64,000 nt of DNA from Tenebrio molitor (GCF_963966145.1 NC_091055.1:2976001-3040000); one strand, 5' to 3'; counted from the stretch's first letter, positions 12,334-25,720 are shown. Translations and numbers: made by a program. The notes: generated by a model from the letters alone, not told the origin.

Positions 12334-12639
12334 AAGTACTCTATTCCAAAATTTATTTAACTGTGTAAAAGATTGCCGACGTACAATTTTTTTCAAGAAA
12401 TAAAAATAAATAGAATTCTTCTAGATTTTTTTCTTTGAATTATTGACCAAAATGTTTGGTAATACTCGTACAATGAGTTAGAATACACATTTTTAACTAC
12501 TTTTTACTGTCAAAACTACTAAACTTAAAAACTCTTTTTAAATGCACCATCTTTACCAACTCAATAATAAATAACATTTGAGTGACAACTTTTTCATTTC
12601 AACACAGCGTTTAGCGTAAATATTCTGTAGGGTTTATAT

Positions 12640-12974
12640 CGGACCTTCAAATAAATATATATTTAGAGTAGGCGTAGGCAACATTCTAATTCTGTTAACA
12701 GTGTAAAGTAATTACTTTACCTGTTTTTTTAGGTAACCAATTATTCTCCGGAGTTACACAGGTTACATAGTAAGCTTTTCCCCAATTTCATATTGTCATT
12801 TTCCGTGGAGGGGGAATAGGGAGAATGCACTACAAAAATTAAAAATATTTTCTAACCTAATTTTATTTCGTTAAAATGTCAGACGTTTCTTGTGTCATTT
12901 TCTACGCTGGAAAAATGTTGCAAACAATTGAATTTCCATAGGTTGCTCTAAATATAAATTTATTTGAAGGCCCG
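12640..12974. mobile_element. 335-bp MITE with CGGRCCTTCAAATAAAT ends
   Basis: About 30 bp at the left end (12640-12669) and right end (12944-12974) are inverted copies. Both contain CCTTCAAATAAAT followed by TATATTTAGAG. This end is unrelated to the CAGGG and CAAAGTG groups. I see no clear target duplication and no coding content, so the superfamily is unassigned. Confidence 0.75.
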
Positions 12975-13189
12975 TTACAATATGAAGGTTTAAAAAGTCA
13001 CCGACATAAATCAGTCACATTTAAAGATATCAATGAAAATTCCTATTTCCGCTCAAAGCAATAGTTTTGTTTAATGTTGTTTGATTTGGATCAAAAAGAA
13101 TAATTGTTTTTTTTTTTTTGTTTCAGGTAAACACTAAACCCGGAGTTGTTGCAAGTCCTCTAGACGTAAGTAACGAAATGGGAGTGTTT

Positions 13190-13292
13190 TTTCCACAAAT
13201 TGTCTACGCCCATGCATTGAATGCTTCTTTGCATAGAATTCCGCTACGACATGACCGATAATTTGCAACACCTGCCCTGCTTTGTCACCTTG
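13190..13292 (+). repeat. CAAAGTG-family fragment, copy R6 (3' part only)
   Basis: It matches the last 100 or so bases of R1: CCACAAATTGTCTACG, ATTCCGCTACGAC, GATAATTTGCAA, and a final CTTTGTCACCTTGTA in place of GATCACTTTGTA. The rest of the element is missing. Confidence 0.7.
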
Positions 13293-13305
13293 TACTATAT
13301 TTGCA

Positions 13306-16300
13306 GTAGTGTTACATAAAACGAAATTTTGCAAGTGATATAAAATTTATAATCGTCATAACTCGATGAGAAAATTTTAAATAATAAAGTTTATGAAATA
13401 CGATGAGCCCCTCTTATTATCCTAAATGGCGTAATAAAATCCAAAATTTACTTAAATAAAAAGTCATCGGCAAAAACTCATTTGTTGAAATAACCAACAT
13501 ATACTTGTATTTTTTACAAGGTACATTTTGCTGTCTTGATCAATCTCTGTCAATCAATGCAAAGTTAGAAATTAAAACAATATGGTGTTTTTTATTACCC
13601 CAAGTGTTTCTTATTGCTTTGTTCGTCCCAAGAAAATTTATCTAGGGGTTCAAATAAACCAGAGAGAATAGAAAACTTTTAAAGCGACAAATATTTTCTT
13701 CTTTGCATCGTTCCTTTATTTTTGAAAATTACGTCTAGTTTGAACGTTTGATGTAGTTACAACTTTTGTCGTTAATTTTTACGACTTCGGAAAACTGAAT
13801 GTAGCACAACTGTAATGAAGTCGTTAACTTTGTTAATTGATCACTTTGTAAGCAGACAATAATTGCGTTTTAGATTAATGAAAAGTTCTTGATGTTTTTG
13901 TCGACATAAAAAGTCGTTTGAAAACTCTTTAAAAACCACATTTACAACAGGTAGTATTAACAACATTTTGTGAAAAGCAGAGGAAGTTTTTGTGAGAGAA
14001 ACTATTTGAGAAGAATGCGGAAGTTGATAAAAAGAGAACTCACTCGCAGATGAAAAACTTTTATTTTCCACTTGGCCAGGAAATAATTATTGTCATCGAG
14101 GCATATTAATCTTAAGCGAACGTTATTTATTCATGTCATTTAGTCTCGTCGAATCCAATTAAAACAACATAAATTTGGCAAAACTATTAAAAAGAAGTCA
14201 TAAGAGCAATTATGGGCGTGACAGCCTCCGTCCTCGCTCGGAGAGATCAGGAAATAGAGATCTGCAGGATTAATTTGTAAATTCATTTGCTAATTTTAAA
14301 GCCGGCTTATGCTAAATGTAACTTAACTTGTTAATTAGTTGAGTTGAATTAAAATATATCATGAATTTATTTGAACGTTATGCGTTGCAGAGTGTAGGGC
14401 GAGCTCGTGCATTCCGTTTCAACTGGTTTCGTATTAATTTCCGGATCTGGGCTAAAAATTGTACGATCAAAGAAGCTAAGATGCTTTTTATTAAGTGCGT
14501 ATTTATTTGTGCGGCTTTCGCCTCGAATTCCCCGGGAAAAAGTAATTTCTTGTTGTGGGAGCGAGTGCAGGTTAGAGGTTGATGTTTATCACTCCACTCG
14601 GTGTGCATGTGTTTGCTTGACGGGCACAATCAATTACTCAGGCGTGCAATCGGCCTGTTTAAACAAGCTTTCGAGCCACCCTATACTTAGCCCACCCCTT
14701 CTTTGCCCAAAACGAATAGCTCGAGGGGAAATGAAATGTGAACCAATTAATAAAGACATCATAAGTATGTCAAGACACGTTTCGTCCTGTTTTTTGCCCT
14801 CCCAATGAATTTCCGACAAATTCAACCCTTCAAAGCGCCATCTCGATTACGCAACCTAAACACCACTCGACCGAGGTTTTTTGCAAAAATCGACAATAAC
14901 AGAGACTCCATGTAAATTGCGCCAAAACGAAATCTAAAAATCAACAACAATTTATTGTGTGCTCGGAGATATATTGTTTAATCCAATTGTTTGATATTAC
15001 CGCAATTTTCGTGATGGCGCCATAAATCGATTCGTAATGGTGGAAAGCCACTAATGCGGTTTTTTGGTTCCAGAATATAATTAAATCGTACAGTTTCATT
15101 CTGTGATTTCTGGACGGAAATAGTTCGGGCTGGATGATAACTGAGATGTCAATTCTTAAAGCAAATACATTAGATTGTTTATAAACAATTAGAGTGGCAC
15201 CCGAAAAATTTGTACACACGAAGCGAACGCTTTTAAGTGTCAGTCTTCTCTCCGAAATAAATTACTCTCGGAAATCTAAAAACGAGTCGAAACCAATCTT
15301 TTAACATCCGCTTAATATAGCGTGCTGTTTAAATATAAGCAGTTAATTAGCCGCCAGTGATTATTCATCATCTGAAATTGTCTCATCTCCATTTTTTAAA
15401 GTAGCGCCTGAAATAAATTAATTAAACGTTGTAATACATATTTATTTTGGGAAATGGGCGCCTCGTCAACACACAATAGGTCTGGGAAGAAACAATGGCG
15501 GTTCCCCAATCGATCTGGAAATAATACTTGCAGAAACCGACTGGTTTCGTAATTAATAGGGAACGCCGAGAGGTTATGAATAAATTACGAATTTAAAATC
15601 TTGACCCAGTTGCTGATGCACAAACTATACACCAAGACCTCAAGTAATCGGTATTAATCATTTGAATTGCTAACTTGATACTAGATGAATTCACCACCCA
15701 GTGTATAAATCAAAAGGGCATTTATGGCCAGTTTAGTGGCGGGTAATGAATCATCAAGTAATTGCCCTAAGCACATAAGCGCCCTCCATTAGCTTACTCT
15801 GCCCATCATGTTCAACACGCATGTTTTGGTTTTCTTTCAACTTAATCGCGATTATAAACACACAAACCCGCATCGAAACGACGGCCACGGCGAACCCTTC
15901 GACTAATAACGGTTTACGCTTTAATTTACAATTCTTATTCCGGACTTGAAACGTCTTTACTTGACTCGCGCACCAGCCGTTCTCAAGCATAAAAAGATAT
16001 TTTTATTTATTCATTTCGTTAAAATCCCGGATCAAATACTCCACCGTGATGGAATACCGTAATTAAGCCTCAAAAAGTGTATAATTAAAAATGGTGGATG
16101 CGCCGGGATAACCCACCTTCGGGGCGATGCGTCCTAGCCGGAAAAATTACAATTTTCGCAAATTTACATTTCCTTTGTCGACTAAACACGAGGCTCCAGT
16201 CGAAGTGTTAATTTTTGCACAAGTGCAACTTCAAAATTCGACTCATTTTTGTCCTGTAGAACTCTCGAATTCGCTGTAGACAAGTTGCTCGAATTTGATT

Positions 16301-16908
16301 CTTCCAGTTCCAGGGGATGTTTATTGAATTATCGTGAATTTGCCCTAAATACTATTTTTGCCACTTTCTTAATGGCCGACACTTCACTTAATTAAGCTCC
16401 AACTCGCACTTCTTCTGCTAATTCGATGTCTATTTTTGACCAGGGCCACACGACAGGACGTTTTCGAATGATGCAATATGTGGATTTGTTACGACTAACA
16501 TAGAAATAATTAACTGTCAGAAACATGTTCTATTGAATTTAACACGACGTCAGAACATTGTTATAGTTTTGAATTAAGTAAACAGAATGAGATTCACCAG
16601 AGTTATGGATTTTACAAATTCACCTAACAACTTTTGAATTAGTTGTTCCTGTTTCTCTTCCATCACGCAAGCTCGCAAGCTTCCGAAATTATCTATTCCT
16701 ACATTTTTGCCGTAATCTTGGTGCACTACACCAATTTTAATTACACGTACAGGATTAAAGAAACTTTTCCTCTATACTCGCACAGGTTTGGCAATATCAA
16801 CACCGTGAGTTGCCTCAAAATTCAAAAATCACCATAGTCTTACACAATAAACAATTACCAACAGTTAATTAGTTCACCAGAAGTGAAAAAATATTTTTTA
16901 TGCATATA
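13306..16908. other. Gene-free stretch; one copy of the 16-bp word
   Basis: No supported gene or element was seen. Overlapping frames on both strands at 14361-14825 have no recognisable motif. The only notable item is the 16-bp word annotated separately at 16092. Confidence 0.5.
16092..16107 (-). promoter_or_regulatory. 16-bp recurring word, copy 1
   Basis: The minus strand reads CCCGGCGCATCCACCA. The same word occurs at 19385, 21471 and 26326 with unrelated flanking sequence. A protein-binding site is one possible explanation; no function is shown by the sequence. Confidence 0.4.
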
Positions 16909-17767
16909 CAGGGTGATTTTGAAAGTTGTGCAGATATTTTAATCACGAGCTACTGACTTCATGTAGAACTCGGAAAAAATGTTTAAAAAATTCTGTCAAA
17001 AAATAAAATGACATTTATTTTTTGAGCTACATTTTTTTTAATTGCTTTTAGTCTTCTACGTTGTCAAACAAGCTCATAGGTAAAATTTCGGCACATTTTA
17101 AAAATACACCCTGTATATCATAATTTATAAAACGTACACCAATGCGATTTCCTTGTTTTAAAGCATATTTCCTATAGGTTACTTCGGAATTTCCTCGAGT
17201 AATTCGGGCAAAACTTCGTTTAAAAATTGATAACCGTCTCCATTCATACGGCGAGGTAAGACATACGGACCTATGAAGTGATTTTCAACAATCCCAACCC
17301 ACACGTTAATTGACTGCTGGAAATGACGCTCTTGGATTTCGCGAGAAATTTCTTCTTTTGCAACTAAAATGCAATCTTCTCGTTAACGGTCAAGATCACG
17401 CTTATTCGAAATTGCGAAGATGCTGCACAACGTTTACAAAGGTTCATGCATTGAAACCTGTCATGGTAGATTTGCCGTGCTAGCTCTGAATGTCCACGGG
17501 CTTCGCTATAGATCAAAAGCCATTTGTAATTCAAATTGACGTTCTTATCTTAATTTTCAAAAGTGACAACAAAAGAAGTCTCCTACGGTTTTTTTTTTGA
17601 CCCATTTTCTCATAAAATTCAGCGGCTCCCAAGAAATTTTTAAAAACTTTTGGCCCCTTTTTCTCAAAAATTATCAACATTTGTGTAAGGCATTATTGGC
17701 TCAGTCGTTACCTATTGTGAAGTTCTATCACTGGTTAAAATATCTGCACACTTTCAAAGTCACCCTG
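16909..17767 (-). mobile_element. 859-bp decayed mariner-type element
   Basis: The ends are CAGGGTGATTTTGAAAG and its inverted partner CTTTCAAAGTCACCCTG, extended by an ATATTTTAAYCA block. TATA flanks both ends, within a palindromic TGCATATA / TATATGCA context. Transposase remnants on the minus strand are annotated separately. A CACCCTGTATA motif at about 17107-17117 may be the border of a further insertion or rearrangement. Confidence 0.85.
17178..17522 (-). pseudogene. Decayed Tc1/mariner-type transposase
   Basis: Two parts are readable on the minus strand. The first (17522 down to about 17441) reads LLIYSEARGHSELARQIY, which resembles the N-terminal helix-turn-helix region (DUF4817-like) found in many insect mariner-type transposases. 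The second (about 17360 down to 17178) is an open stretch of about 61 codons containing NVWVGIV, HFIGPYVLPRRMNG and EVLPELLEEIP. This is the conserved middle of the DDE catalytic domain between the first and second acidic residues. The two parts are in different frames, the link between them has stops, and most of the catalytic domain is absent. A working enzyme would bind its inverted ends and cut and paste the element at TA; this copy cannot. The match is from recall of the family pattern, not a search. Confidence 0.75.
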
Positions 17768-19717
17768 TATATGCAAAATTCATGAAAGTAAATTGTCGAC
17801 TAAATGAAAGATGTTTCAGTCATTTATAAATGAGTGGGATTGTGATACAATGTATTAAGGTTGCGAAGAAACCGATGTGCTACCTAAATTTCATAGAAAG
17901 AGCATTTTATCTAAAGAATGAGGTAATAAACGCGCAATGTTGTCGTCGATGCGGATATACTTGTCACAAAATAATACGAAGACATCGATACAGAATAAAA
18001 TTTGAAGTGATGTTTCAATTTGAGATAATAAAACGCGCACTTTGCGAAATGTCATATTTAAAATTTCCTATTTTATACTTACGTGGCAAGAATTTATACG
18101 TTTTCCGTTTTATTTAAACCACTGGAGCGTTCATTCATTCGTTATCAAAATATTGACAATTTAAGCAAACAATAAATTCACCCGTTCTCTGATTTACTTC
18201 TTGCTTCATCTGAAAACGGTAATTTTCCAACCTCGTTGTCGAATCAACAGAGATTTGACCGACAGATCAAAGAATTACAAATGCAAATATTTTAACAATT
18301 TATTGTATCTTAACAGAGGAGTAATCATTTACCAGTACACATTTGTTGTATCAGTTATGCTGGAATACTAATCGTGCTGTGACAACAGTTTTATTTATTG
18401 CTGACGAATTTAAATAAAATATTTGTGCATTGACCAGAAAAATTGATCAGCGAGGTTTTCATTTTGGAGGTTTAGTGGTGGGAGTATTTGTAATCGTAAA
18501 TTGCGTTGGCAGATGAAATGCAATTTTTAATTATGTGAAATCGGAGACGTCGTTTGATGATATGTCAAAAGATGCTTTGATGTTATTCGGGTCGATACTT
18601 CAATCAAGTCAATTTTTTCGAGTATCGCGACGAGAAGTGGAGAAAAAGAAATGATCAGGTCCGATTGAGGCAAGATGAGACGTCGGGACGCAGTAATTAG
18701 CATCGATTATTCCGATATGAGAGGTTCGGAACTCGTCCTTTGGCAAATTAGATGCGGGAGATGTTGCCGGCTAAAGAATCAACGACGAGTGTTGCTGGTG
18801 CGCAGATTATGCTGGTAAGTAAAAACAGCAGGAGCAGCCGAAGGCGATAATGGCCGAATCGGAATGCTGATTCCGAAAATACACCGGTTCCGCTATTGAT
18901 CCTTAAATCGGTTTTTAATTATCGCGAACGGCCTGGTAAATTGATTAGAAAGTGTTGTCCGTGCGTTTTAAAATGCACAGGAAGCGGAGGTGCGAGAGGG
19001 CGCGCAATTATCCTGCGGGGATTTTCACGTTGTCGTTTTCATAAGAGCGGTTTGTGAGCTAAGTGGTCAGACAGATCTCGGTATTTAAGTGGCGCTCTAT
19101 TTGCCTTGGAATCAAGGCTATGAATCTGAACTGTCACGCCTAAGGACATCGCATATTTCAGCATTAACCGTGCTGGATAAGCATATAATATTCCGTATGG
19201 ACTTGGCGCAATGCGCGTTGTCGCCTACGTTTACCCTAGCAGAAGGGCTTGACTGATCCCAGCTCCTGGATAATATACTGACACGTCTCCCGACCAGAAT
19301 TACGTGCTATAATTTCTGATTAAAGTGACCAATAAGCCAAGCGAGAACAAAAGTTAGCCAAATTATGGCCTGTGCAAATTTTGGCCCGGCGCATCCGCCA
19401 TTTATCACGTCTCTCTATTATCCTTGTCAACGAGTCCACTCATTAACAAACTATTTTTCTAGACGACGATCGCCCCACTTTTACTCCAACCAATCGACGA
19501 ATTATCGTCGAAATTATTTCACAATCAATGTGCCGCGATTTATTACTTATAAATCCTTGCCAATAATTTAGTCGCTCTGTTAAGTACAAAACAACATGAT
19601 AAATTAGCATAATTTTCCACGAATGATTTACCAAATTAGTTCCCACTTTAAGAAAAGACCTCAATCACTTGTTTTTCAACATTCACTATTTTAAATTAAA
19701 CTAAAAATTTAAGTTGT
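17768..19717. other. Gene-free stretch; second 16-bp word at 19385
   Basis: No supported gene was seen. A 95-codon frame at 17830-18117 has no recognised motif. The interval 18.6-19.3 kb is relatively GC-rich compared with its neighbours, without open coding potential. Confidence 0.45.
19385..19400 (+). promoter_or_regulatory. 16-bp recurring word, copy 2
   Basis: CCCGGCGCATCCGCCA, identical to the other three copies except for A to G at position 13. The flanks differ from the other copies. Confidence 0.4.
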
Positions 19718-20160
19718 TTCGATCAGAACTATAATTGAGCATTTTATTATTATTATCAGTGGAGAAAATGTTTAAAATAAACAAGAGCAACATTTTACAT
19801 TTGTAAGAATTGGTAGTTTACCAGATTTATTGCCAAACGCGACGCCATTGATTTTTTTTTTCGCAGAAATGTCAAAGAAACATCAACGATGTGCTCTTGA
19901 TAACCTAGAAAAAAACTTTTCGATTTCACCATAGTTTACAGATGTTTACTAAATAGGTGATAAACTGGGTTTTACCATTGAAGATAAAGCATTAATTATT
20001 AATAATTATTTAAATTTTTAATAGATTTTTTGAGAGGTAGGCAACCAATAAAACGACGGTGCATAGTAAATATACATATGCGTATGAGTCAATCTAAGAC
20101 GAACTTTTGGATAAAACAAAAGATGAGGTAGCACTTGTTTTCTTTTTGATCACTCGGTAT
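19718..20160 (-). mobile_element. CAAAGTG-family MITE, copy R2 (one end lost)
   Basis: In reverse orientation it matches R5 and R1. The right edge reads TTGTTTTCTTTTTGATCACTCGGTA, a near copy of the family end. The interior shares GTTTACCAGATTTATTGCC and AATGTCAAAGAAAC blocks. The opposite end fades out near 19718. Confidence 0.8.
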
Positions 20161-20872
20161 AATAACTAAGATTGACAATAAACTTGGACAAAGTAACCAA
20201 AGGAATGCAATAATATTAAAAATTGTATATTTTGGTCAAATAATGCTGTATTAATTTGCATCCACCATACTGTTGTGCTGTTAACAATAATAGTTTCAAT
20301 TTATTTTTCTGATGAATAATTAAATCAATATTATTAATCACGCTGGATTATAAACAACTAACAAATTACTATCGTTGCAAAACTTTTCGATAATTTACAC
20401 AACGCGGATTGACTTCATAATATTTGCCAATAATCAGGCTGATCAGGTAATTATCAATAAATATAAATTTATAATTGTGCAGTTTTATTTCACTAGGAAA
20501 ACCAAACGTAGCAATTATTTCACCTGATAATTTGTTACTAATGTATTATTTATGGATCCAAATAGTTCAACGAGACAGATTTGTTTTTTTTGCACCTTTA
20601 ACCAGTCATTATAGCACTCAAACGGGTTTCGAAAAGAAGCTTTTTTCGATACCGGTTTCAGAAACATTTACTTAGGTACATTTTTAATGTTGGCAGTGAC
20701 TCACAGTGTGAGTAATTGCTAGGTGATCACTGCACTTCACGACACTTTTAATTCAAAACTTGCAATTGTTCGTTTAGTTACCAGTGTTACCAACCCTTTA
20801 TATGTGCCAAATTAATTTTACTTATGTTTTGAACTTTTTTTTATTTAAGATTTAAAATAGGGACAAAATAGA

Positions 20873-21012
20873 AAAAAATATTGTATTACACTCGTTTTAT
20901 AAGCCATTTTGTCGCACTGGTTTGCTTTATAGCACTCCTCGCTGCGCTCGCCGTGCTCTAAAAACGCGTGCGACAAAATGGTGTCTTATAAAACTCGTAT
21001 AATAAATTACTA
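20873..21012. repeat. Hairpin element H3 (long imperfect palindrome)
   Basis: The outer arms pair CTCGTTTTATAAG and CCATTTTGTCGCAC with inverted copies at about 20967-20998. An inner pair AGCAC / GTGCT brackets TCCTCGCTGCGCTCGCC. The ends are AT-rich (ATTGTATTAC left, GTATAATAAATTACTAT right). The layout is the same as H1 and H4. Confidence 0.75.
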
Positions 21013-22927
21013 TGATTTAATAATTGGGAAAACAGAGTTTGGTACAGTCCTGAGAAAATATCTGCAGGGTAATTTACAACGTGACTGAACAAGCACTGAA
21101 GAATGATTTAGTTCTGATTTGAGTAAAAACAATCTTGTTAATCCGTTTAAATTAGGCAAATGACGGTCTGTCTAAATTTCACGCTGCATAATTTTATTAG
21201 ATTTCCATTACAATGATTGTTAAAGGGTTGAACTATTAGTAGTAGTAATTTAAATTAATTTTTTTCGTTCACTAATTAAATTTACATTACAACCCAGTTT
21301 TGATCAGATTGATAAACGAATTACAGTCAATGCTAAACTGTCCGCCAATTTACACTACGTACTATATTAATTTTGAAATAATCCAACTAACTCGTTAATC
21401 GTAAATAAATACCGTAGGTTGTCGTAATTTGGAAATCTAAATACGTGCGAATAATTGATAAAACTGTTTGCCCGGCGCATCCACCAATTTCAGCAATTTG
21501 CCAATAATGTTCCAATTTTAAGTCGAATAAGAAATAATTTTTGATTAAAAGTGGTCAATAAGCCGAATGAGTGCATCGTGAAATTCAATTTGTTTGAATC
21601 GAATTCTTGGGATGTATTGAATGGAAATATATGTGGATCTAGACATTTTCCAATATTCTGGCTAAAGCTGGTGCTAAACGCGCCATCTCCCGACTTGACA
21701 TCAAATCAGACGCTTAATCGTAAATAATGCCACGAACAAAGAGAAGGAAGATCCGACCCATGCTCACCATGGGCTCCAGGGATGGCTCGCGGTCATCACA
21801 AAAAAAAACACACGAAATTTCAATTACTGTGGACATACGACGCCGGAAAACCAAGAAACGGCTGCAACTCGGCGAATGCTGATTTAGCCAGTTTACCGTA
21901 TTGTTATCTAAGACGAATGTCCCTTCTTAGTCATCCTGTTCAACGCCAACAAGTATAAATAGTGCGCTCTTAAATTAATGGTCATAATAAGACGGAGACC
22001 ACGCTTTCTTTTATTACTTTATTATAATTGGGACATTGTGACGATCATCTACCATCAGTCGACTAATGCGGCTCATTATCCCGACTTAGACGATTCCTCA
22101 TATTCTAACGTATTTTCCGCCGTCATCAAACATCAAACTATTCAGAACGACTCTACTATTTATCCACTTAATTGATTGCAGAAAGTACTGTACGTACTTT
22201 ATGACCCACATTCGCTCGCGCAATGACTCAGATAAACTCGACATTTTATTACAAACTTAACAAATTGAATTTGTTTCAAACTCCCGACGATTTCTCGAAC
22301 GCGCTCATTAAATAATATTTGATAAAAATTTCATTGCGACCAGGAAAAGTCAACCGATGTGGGGTGCACCGTGAGTTTTACACAAAGCCCTTAAGTCCAT
22401 ATTATTTATAACGTTTTTGTTTCTGCCAGCTATTTCCTGCTTCGACGCTCATTTTATCCGGCTCTTTTCACATATTTATTTGCATTGCGTCCAATCAATT
22501 TGCTCTTATTTATTTTTTAACCCTACATTAGCCACGCAGATGCAAGTTATGCAAATTGCCCGCACAATTCGTTTCGCTCGACAACAATATTCATTCATCG
22601 ACAACACTTCCAATCCCGCACAATTCGGTCGATTGTTAACCTTCTAAAATTAATTTCAGCTTTTTCCGTATCAACTGAAGCTTTATTTTCCAAACGAAAC
22701 CATTGCAACCCGTTCATTTTCTTATCGTACAGATTGCACCACCTTTTCAAGCAAGAATACCAAGCACAATATTATTTCGATAAAATCTAAAAAATTACCC
22801 CCATTGAATCGACTTAATAGCTTCAATGAGAATTAAATGGAATACTGATTTTAAACCTAATGAAAATCTGATAAGTACCGTATGTCAGTTTTGTCAGTTT
22901 TTGCCCGACAATAGTGCTCTAATAGTA
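21013..22927. other. Gene-free stretch; third 16-bp word at 21471
   Basis: Short frames only, and no recognised motif. No element boundaries were identified apart from the word annotated at 21471. Confidence 0.5.
21471..21486 (+). promoter_or_regulatory. 16-bp recurring word, copy 3
   Basis: CCCGGCGCATCCACCA, identical to the copies at 16092 (minus strand) and 26326. The flanks are unrelated. Confidence 0.4.
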
Positions 22928-24012
22928 CAGGGTGTCTCAGCTAAGACTTTCGAGCCTAATATCTCGGTTATTTGCCAACGGATTTTTGTGAAATTTAAAA
23001 TGCAGATATTTTAGACCGTGAAGGTTCAATTAGTAATAATAAAATTACCTCAAGTTAAAAAATGTAATTTTAACACATGTTTCCTTTATCGAAAATTATG
23101 CGCGATTATTATTAGATTGTTAAACATTAAAAAATAGGGGTCTACACAAACAATTAACTAAGTCTGATTCAACGAAAAGATTAGATTTTGTCGTTAAAAA
23201 TTTAATGTAAAATTTGAAGGTATTTGAGCAGTTACCTTTTGAAACAATCGATGATTAATTGCCAAGCAACATTTTGTACACCCTTTAAAGTCTGTCAAAA
23301 TTGGGCGCGCTTTATTAGAAACGTCAAATTGTGAAAATTTATTGAAAATACTCTAAAAATAGACTACAGCGGCAGAAATTTCAATATTGTTGAAAAAGGA
23401 AAAAAAATTTGCCTATGGAGAGTGTCGTAAAAACTTCAATGACACAGTTCGTTTTCTCGTAGAACACTATCCAAATGTAGGCTTTACAAAATGTAAGGTT
23501 AAGAGAGTCGTCAATTTATTTGAAGACACAAGAAGCGTATGTGAACTAAATTACCTTGCTAAAATATCACGATCGTGTTTTACTCCTTTATGGAAGAATT
23601 AAAGCATCCAGTATAATAAATTATGTCCAAATGTTGTCTTTAACTTTGTAATTGTTTGTAAGGTTAGCAAGATAAACGTCAAATATGTCACCTGTGAAAA
23701 GGGATGACCAAAATTCTGCAAAATTGCGCGTTTGTTTCACACAGTTTTTTGCTTTTTTCTTGGAAACCAGACGTCTTTCAAGGACGAGTTTTTCCCTACA
23801 GCATTTTTTATTGACGATCAATTTTTTATGTAAATCTTAATTGATTCAACATTTTAAAAAGGCATGTAAAAATTACGTTTTTAAGACTTGGGTGATTGCA
23901 TTAATGGGATTTTATTCTTCACCGTCTAAAATATCTGCATTTTAAATTTCACAAAAATCCGCTGGAAAATAACTGAGTTACTTGCCTCGAAAATCTTAGC
24001 TGAGACACCCTG
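22928..24012 (+). mobile_element. 1.09-kb mariner-type element with about 100-bp inverted ends
   Basis: The left and right ends are inverted copies for about 100 bp, sharing CAGGGTGTCTCAGCTAAGA and the block GGATTTTTGTGAAATTTAAA followed by ATGCAGATATTTTAGAC. TA flanks both ends. The interior holds a transposase N-terminal remnant at about 23387-23602 on the plus strand. Hairpin H4 begins about 6 bp beyond the right end. Confidence 0.85.
23387..23602 (+). pseudogene. Transposase N-terminal remnant (DUF4817-like)
   Basis: A frame of about 70 codons reads FAYGECRKNFNDTV, then EHYPN, then VKRVVNLFEDTRSV. This has the pattern of the helix-turn-helix region at the N-terminus of insect mariner-type transposases (YGEC followed by a YPN-containing helix and a V..L.....SV end). 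It has no upstream ATG in good context, and no catalytic domain follows; the tail after SV shows no family resemblance. It sits in the correct position and strand inside the inverted-end element, so it is best read as an internal-deletion relic of the element's own gene. Confidence 0.6.
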
Positions 24013-24017
24013 TATAT

Positions 24018-24140
24018 TAAAAAACGAGTTTTATAAGGGTTGATTTGGCGCACGAGTCCCAGGTGTAGAAAACGACCCATAAGGGAGTTTTCTATGGGAC
24101 GAGTGCGCCAATGCCCTTATAAAACGAGTTTTTATGTTAT
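24018..24140. repeat. Hairpin element H4 (long imperfect palindrome)
   Basis: The left arm (about 24019-24073) and right arm (about 24087-24135) pair through CGAGTTTTATAAGGG / CCCTTATAAAACGAG, GGCGCACGAGTCCCA / TGGGACGAGTGCGCC and GTAGAAAAC / GTTTTCTAT. The loop is short. The outermost arm word resembles H1 and H3 (CTCGTTTTATAAG). Confidence 0.8.
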
Positions 24141-24375
24141 TTTTTAGAATTTTCACCCTTGTTTTAATTTTTAAATGAAAAAATTAAATTTTCAAATTCT
24201 AGGGAATTTTGTGTTAATTGGTAATTCAAGGTAACAGATGCAACTACATCTGCAACATATGTTAAAAAGTAAAGTTTGAACATTAATATTGGAAGTTTTT
24301 TGATGTAAATGACAATAATACACTGAAATATTTATAAAAATGTTCTTAGATATCTATTAAACTACGAGTGCTTTA

Positions 24376-24489
<114 letters not shown>

Positions 24490-25139
24490 TTAGCGAAATA
24501 AAAGAAGACGTGGTTCGTAAAGCTAGATGAGGTGCCGTAAACGTTAATTAACTAATCTAATATTTAAACAGAAATTTAATTAAAATATGTTAGTAAAACG
24601 ATGAAACTTGGAAATGTATGTGTTGGGAAAAAATAGAAGTGAGGAATTTGTTGTGAATGATTAAGTAAATGGAAATGGGGAAAAAGTTTTGTGTCGATTC
24701 GGTTTGGTAAATTTTGAGTTTGCTTTGTTCGAAGAGTAATCGAGAATCGGTTTTGAAATTGGATCAGTGAAATGGACAATGGTGGCGTATTTTTAATTTT
24801 CATCCCGGTTGTCAACAAATAATTATCTGCTAATCCAAGCTTGTAAAGCGGTACAAATTAAAATACACCCTTTGTAATTGTGGCGGATATTTGAGAGAGA
24901 GCGGGCATGCCGTTTGAAACGTTGACATTTTGTTATGGCCGGATAATTAAGTTGCATTCGAAATCGCGGTAAGTTGAGAGTAATTGAACGTAGCGGCATA
25001 AAATTTGAAAAGCAGAGAAAGACGGTGTTATTTATGTAGTACCCGGCGCGTTAAAATTGTTTTAAAGTTTTAAGAGCATCTGGTGAAAGGCGTCATTCTT
25101 CAATTTTTCACTTACGTCTACCCTTTGTTCATCTCTCAT

Positions 25140-25720
25140 ATTTTATGCCGCATTTGGGTCGCCTCGTCGTGAGTCGGGTGCGGCAGGCGACAGAATTGAC
25201 GCGCGGCGGTCCCCGCGGGAGGCTAGTCGAAAGAATATTCGGCCGTTAATCTGTTTGATGTGTGTTGGGGCGGCGTGGCGGAACCCACGAGTGATTCCCT
25301 CCCAGGGACATTAATTCCGTCCGTCGGCGTACACGGAAGGCTTAAAGCGGCAACCAGGAAGCGAGCCGTCGCTCGGTGGGCTTTAATTAAAATGCTGAAG
25401 TCGCATGTAAATACGAAAACCGAAGTTCCGGATCCGTTATCGGCGTGTTTGTAAAGAAGAAACGGCGGCTCCACTTCGCCCGCCGCCGCCGGAGACGGAC
25501 GTCGATACCGGCGGATCGATACCGATCGACCTGGAGTGGGAGACAATAAATATACAAAAATACGGCCGGTTCATACGTGCCTGGACCTGTGCCGTTCCTG
25601 TCCCGATGAAATCCTGCACGTTATGATCGCTCAACCCCTGCAAATAAAGTCATCTCCTTGCCTTATTTATGCCGTCCCGGCGAGGGTATTCTCACTTACC
25701 GGCATAAAATATCCGCTCTT
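25140..25720. other. GC- and CpG-rich island
   Basis: This interval is visibly richer in G, C and CpG than its surroundings (for example GACGCGCGGCGGTCCCCGCG, and CGCCCGCCGCCGCCGGAGAC). Overlapping frames on both strands are expected in such DNA and show no recognised domain. It could be a regulatory region or promoter; I see no convincing initiation or splice signal that decides this. Confidence 0.45.

Noticed and set aside
13841..13856. Solo GATCACTTTGTA-like word as a seventh CAAAGTG-family copy
   Set aside because: Only about 12 bases match and no interior sequence follows on either side.
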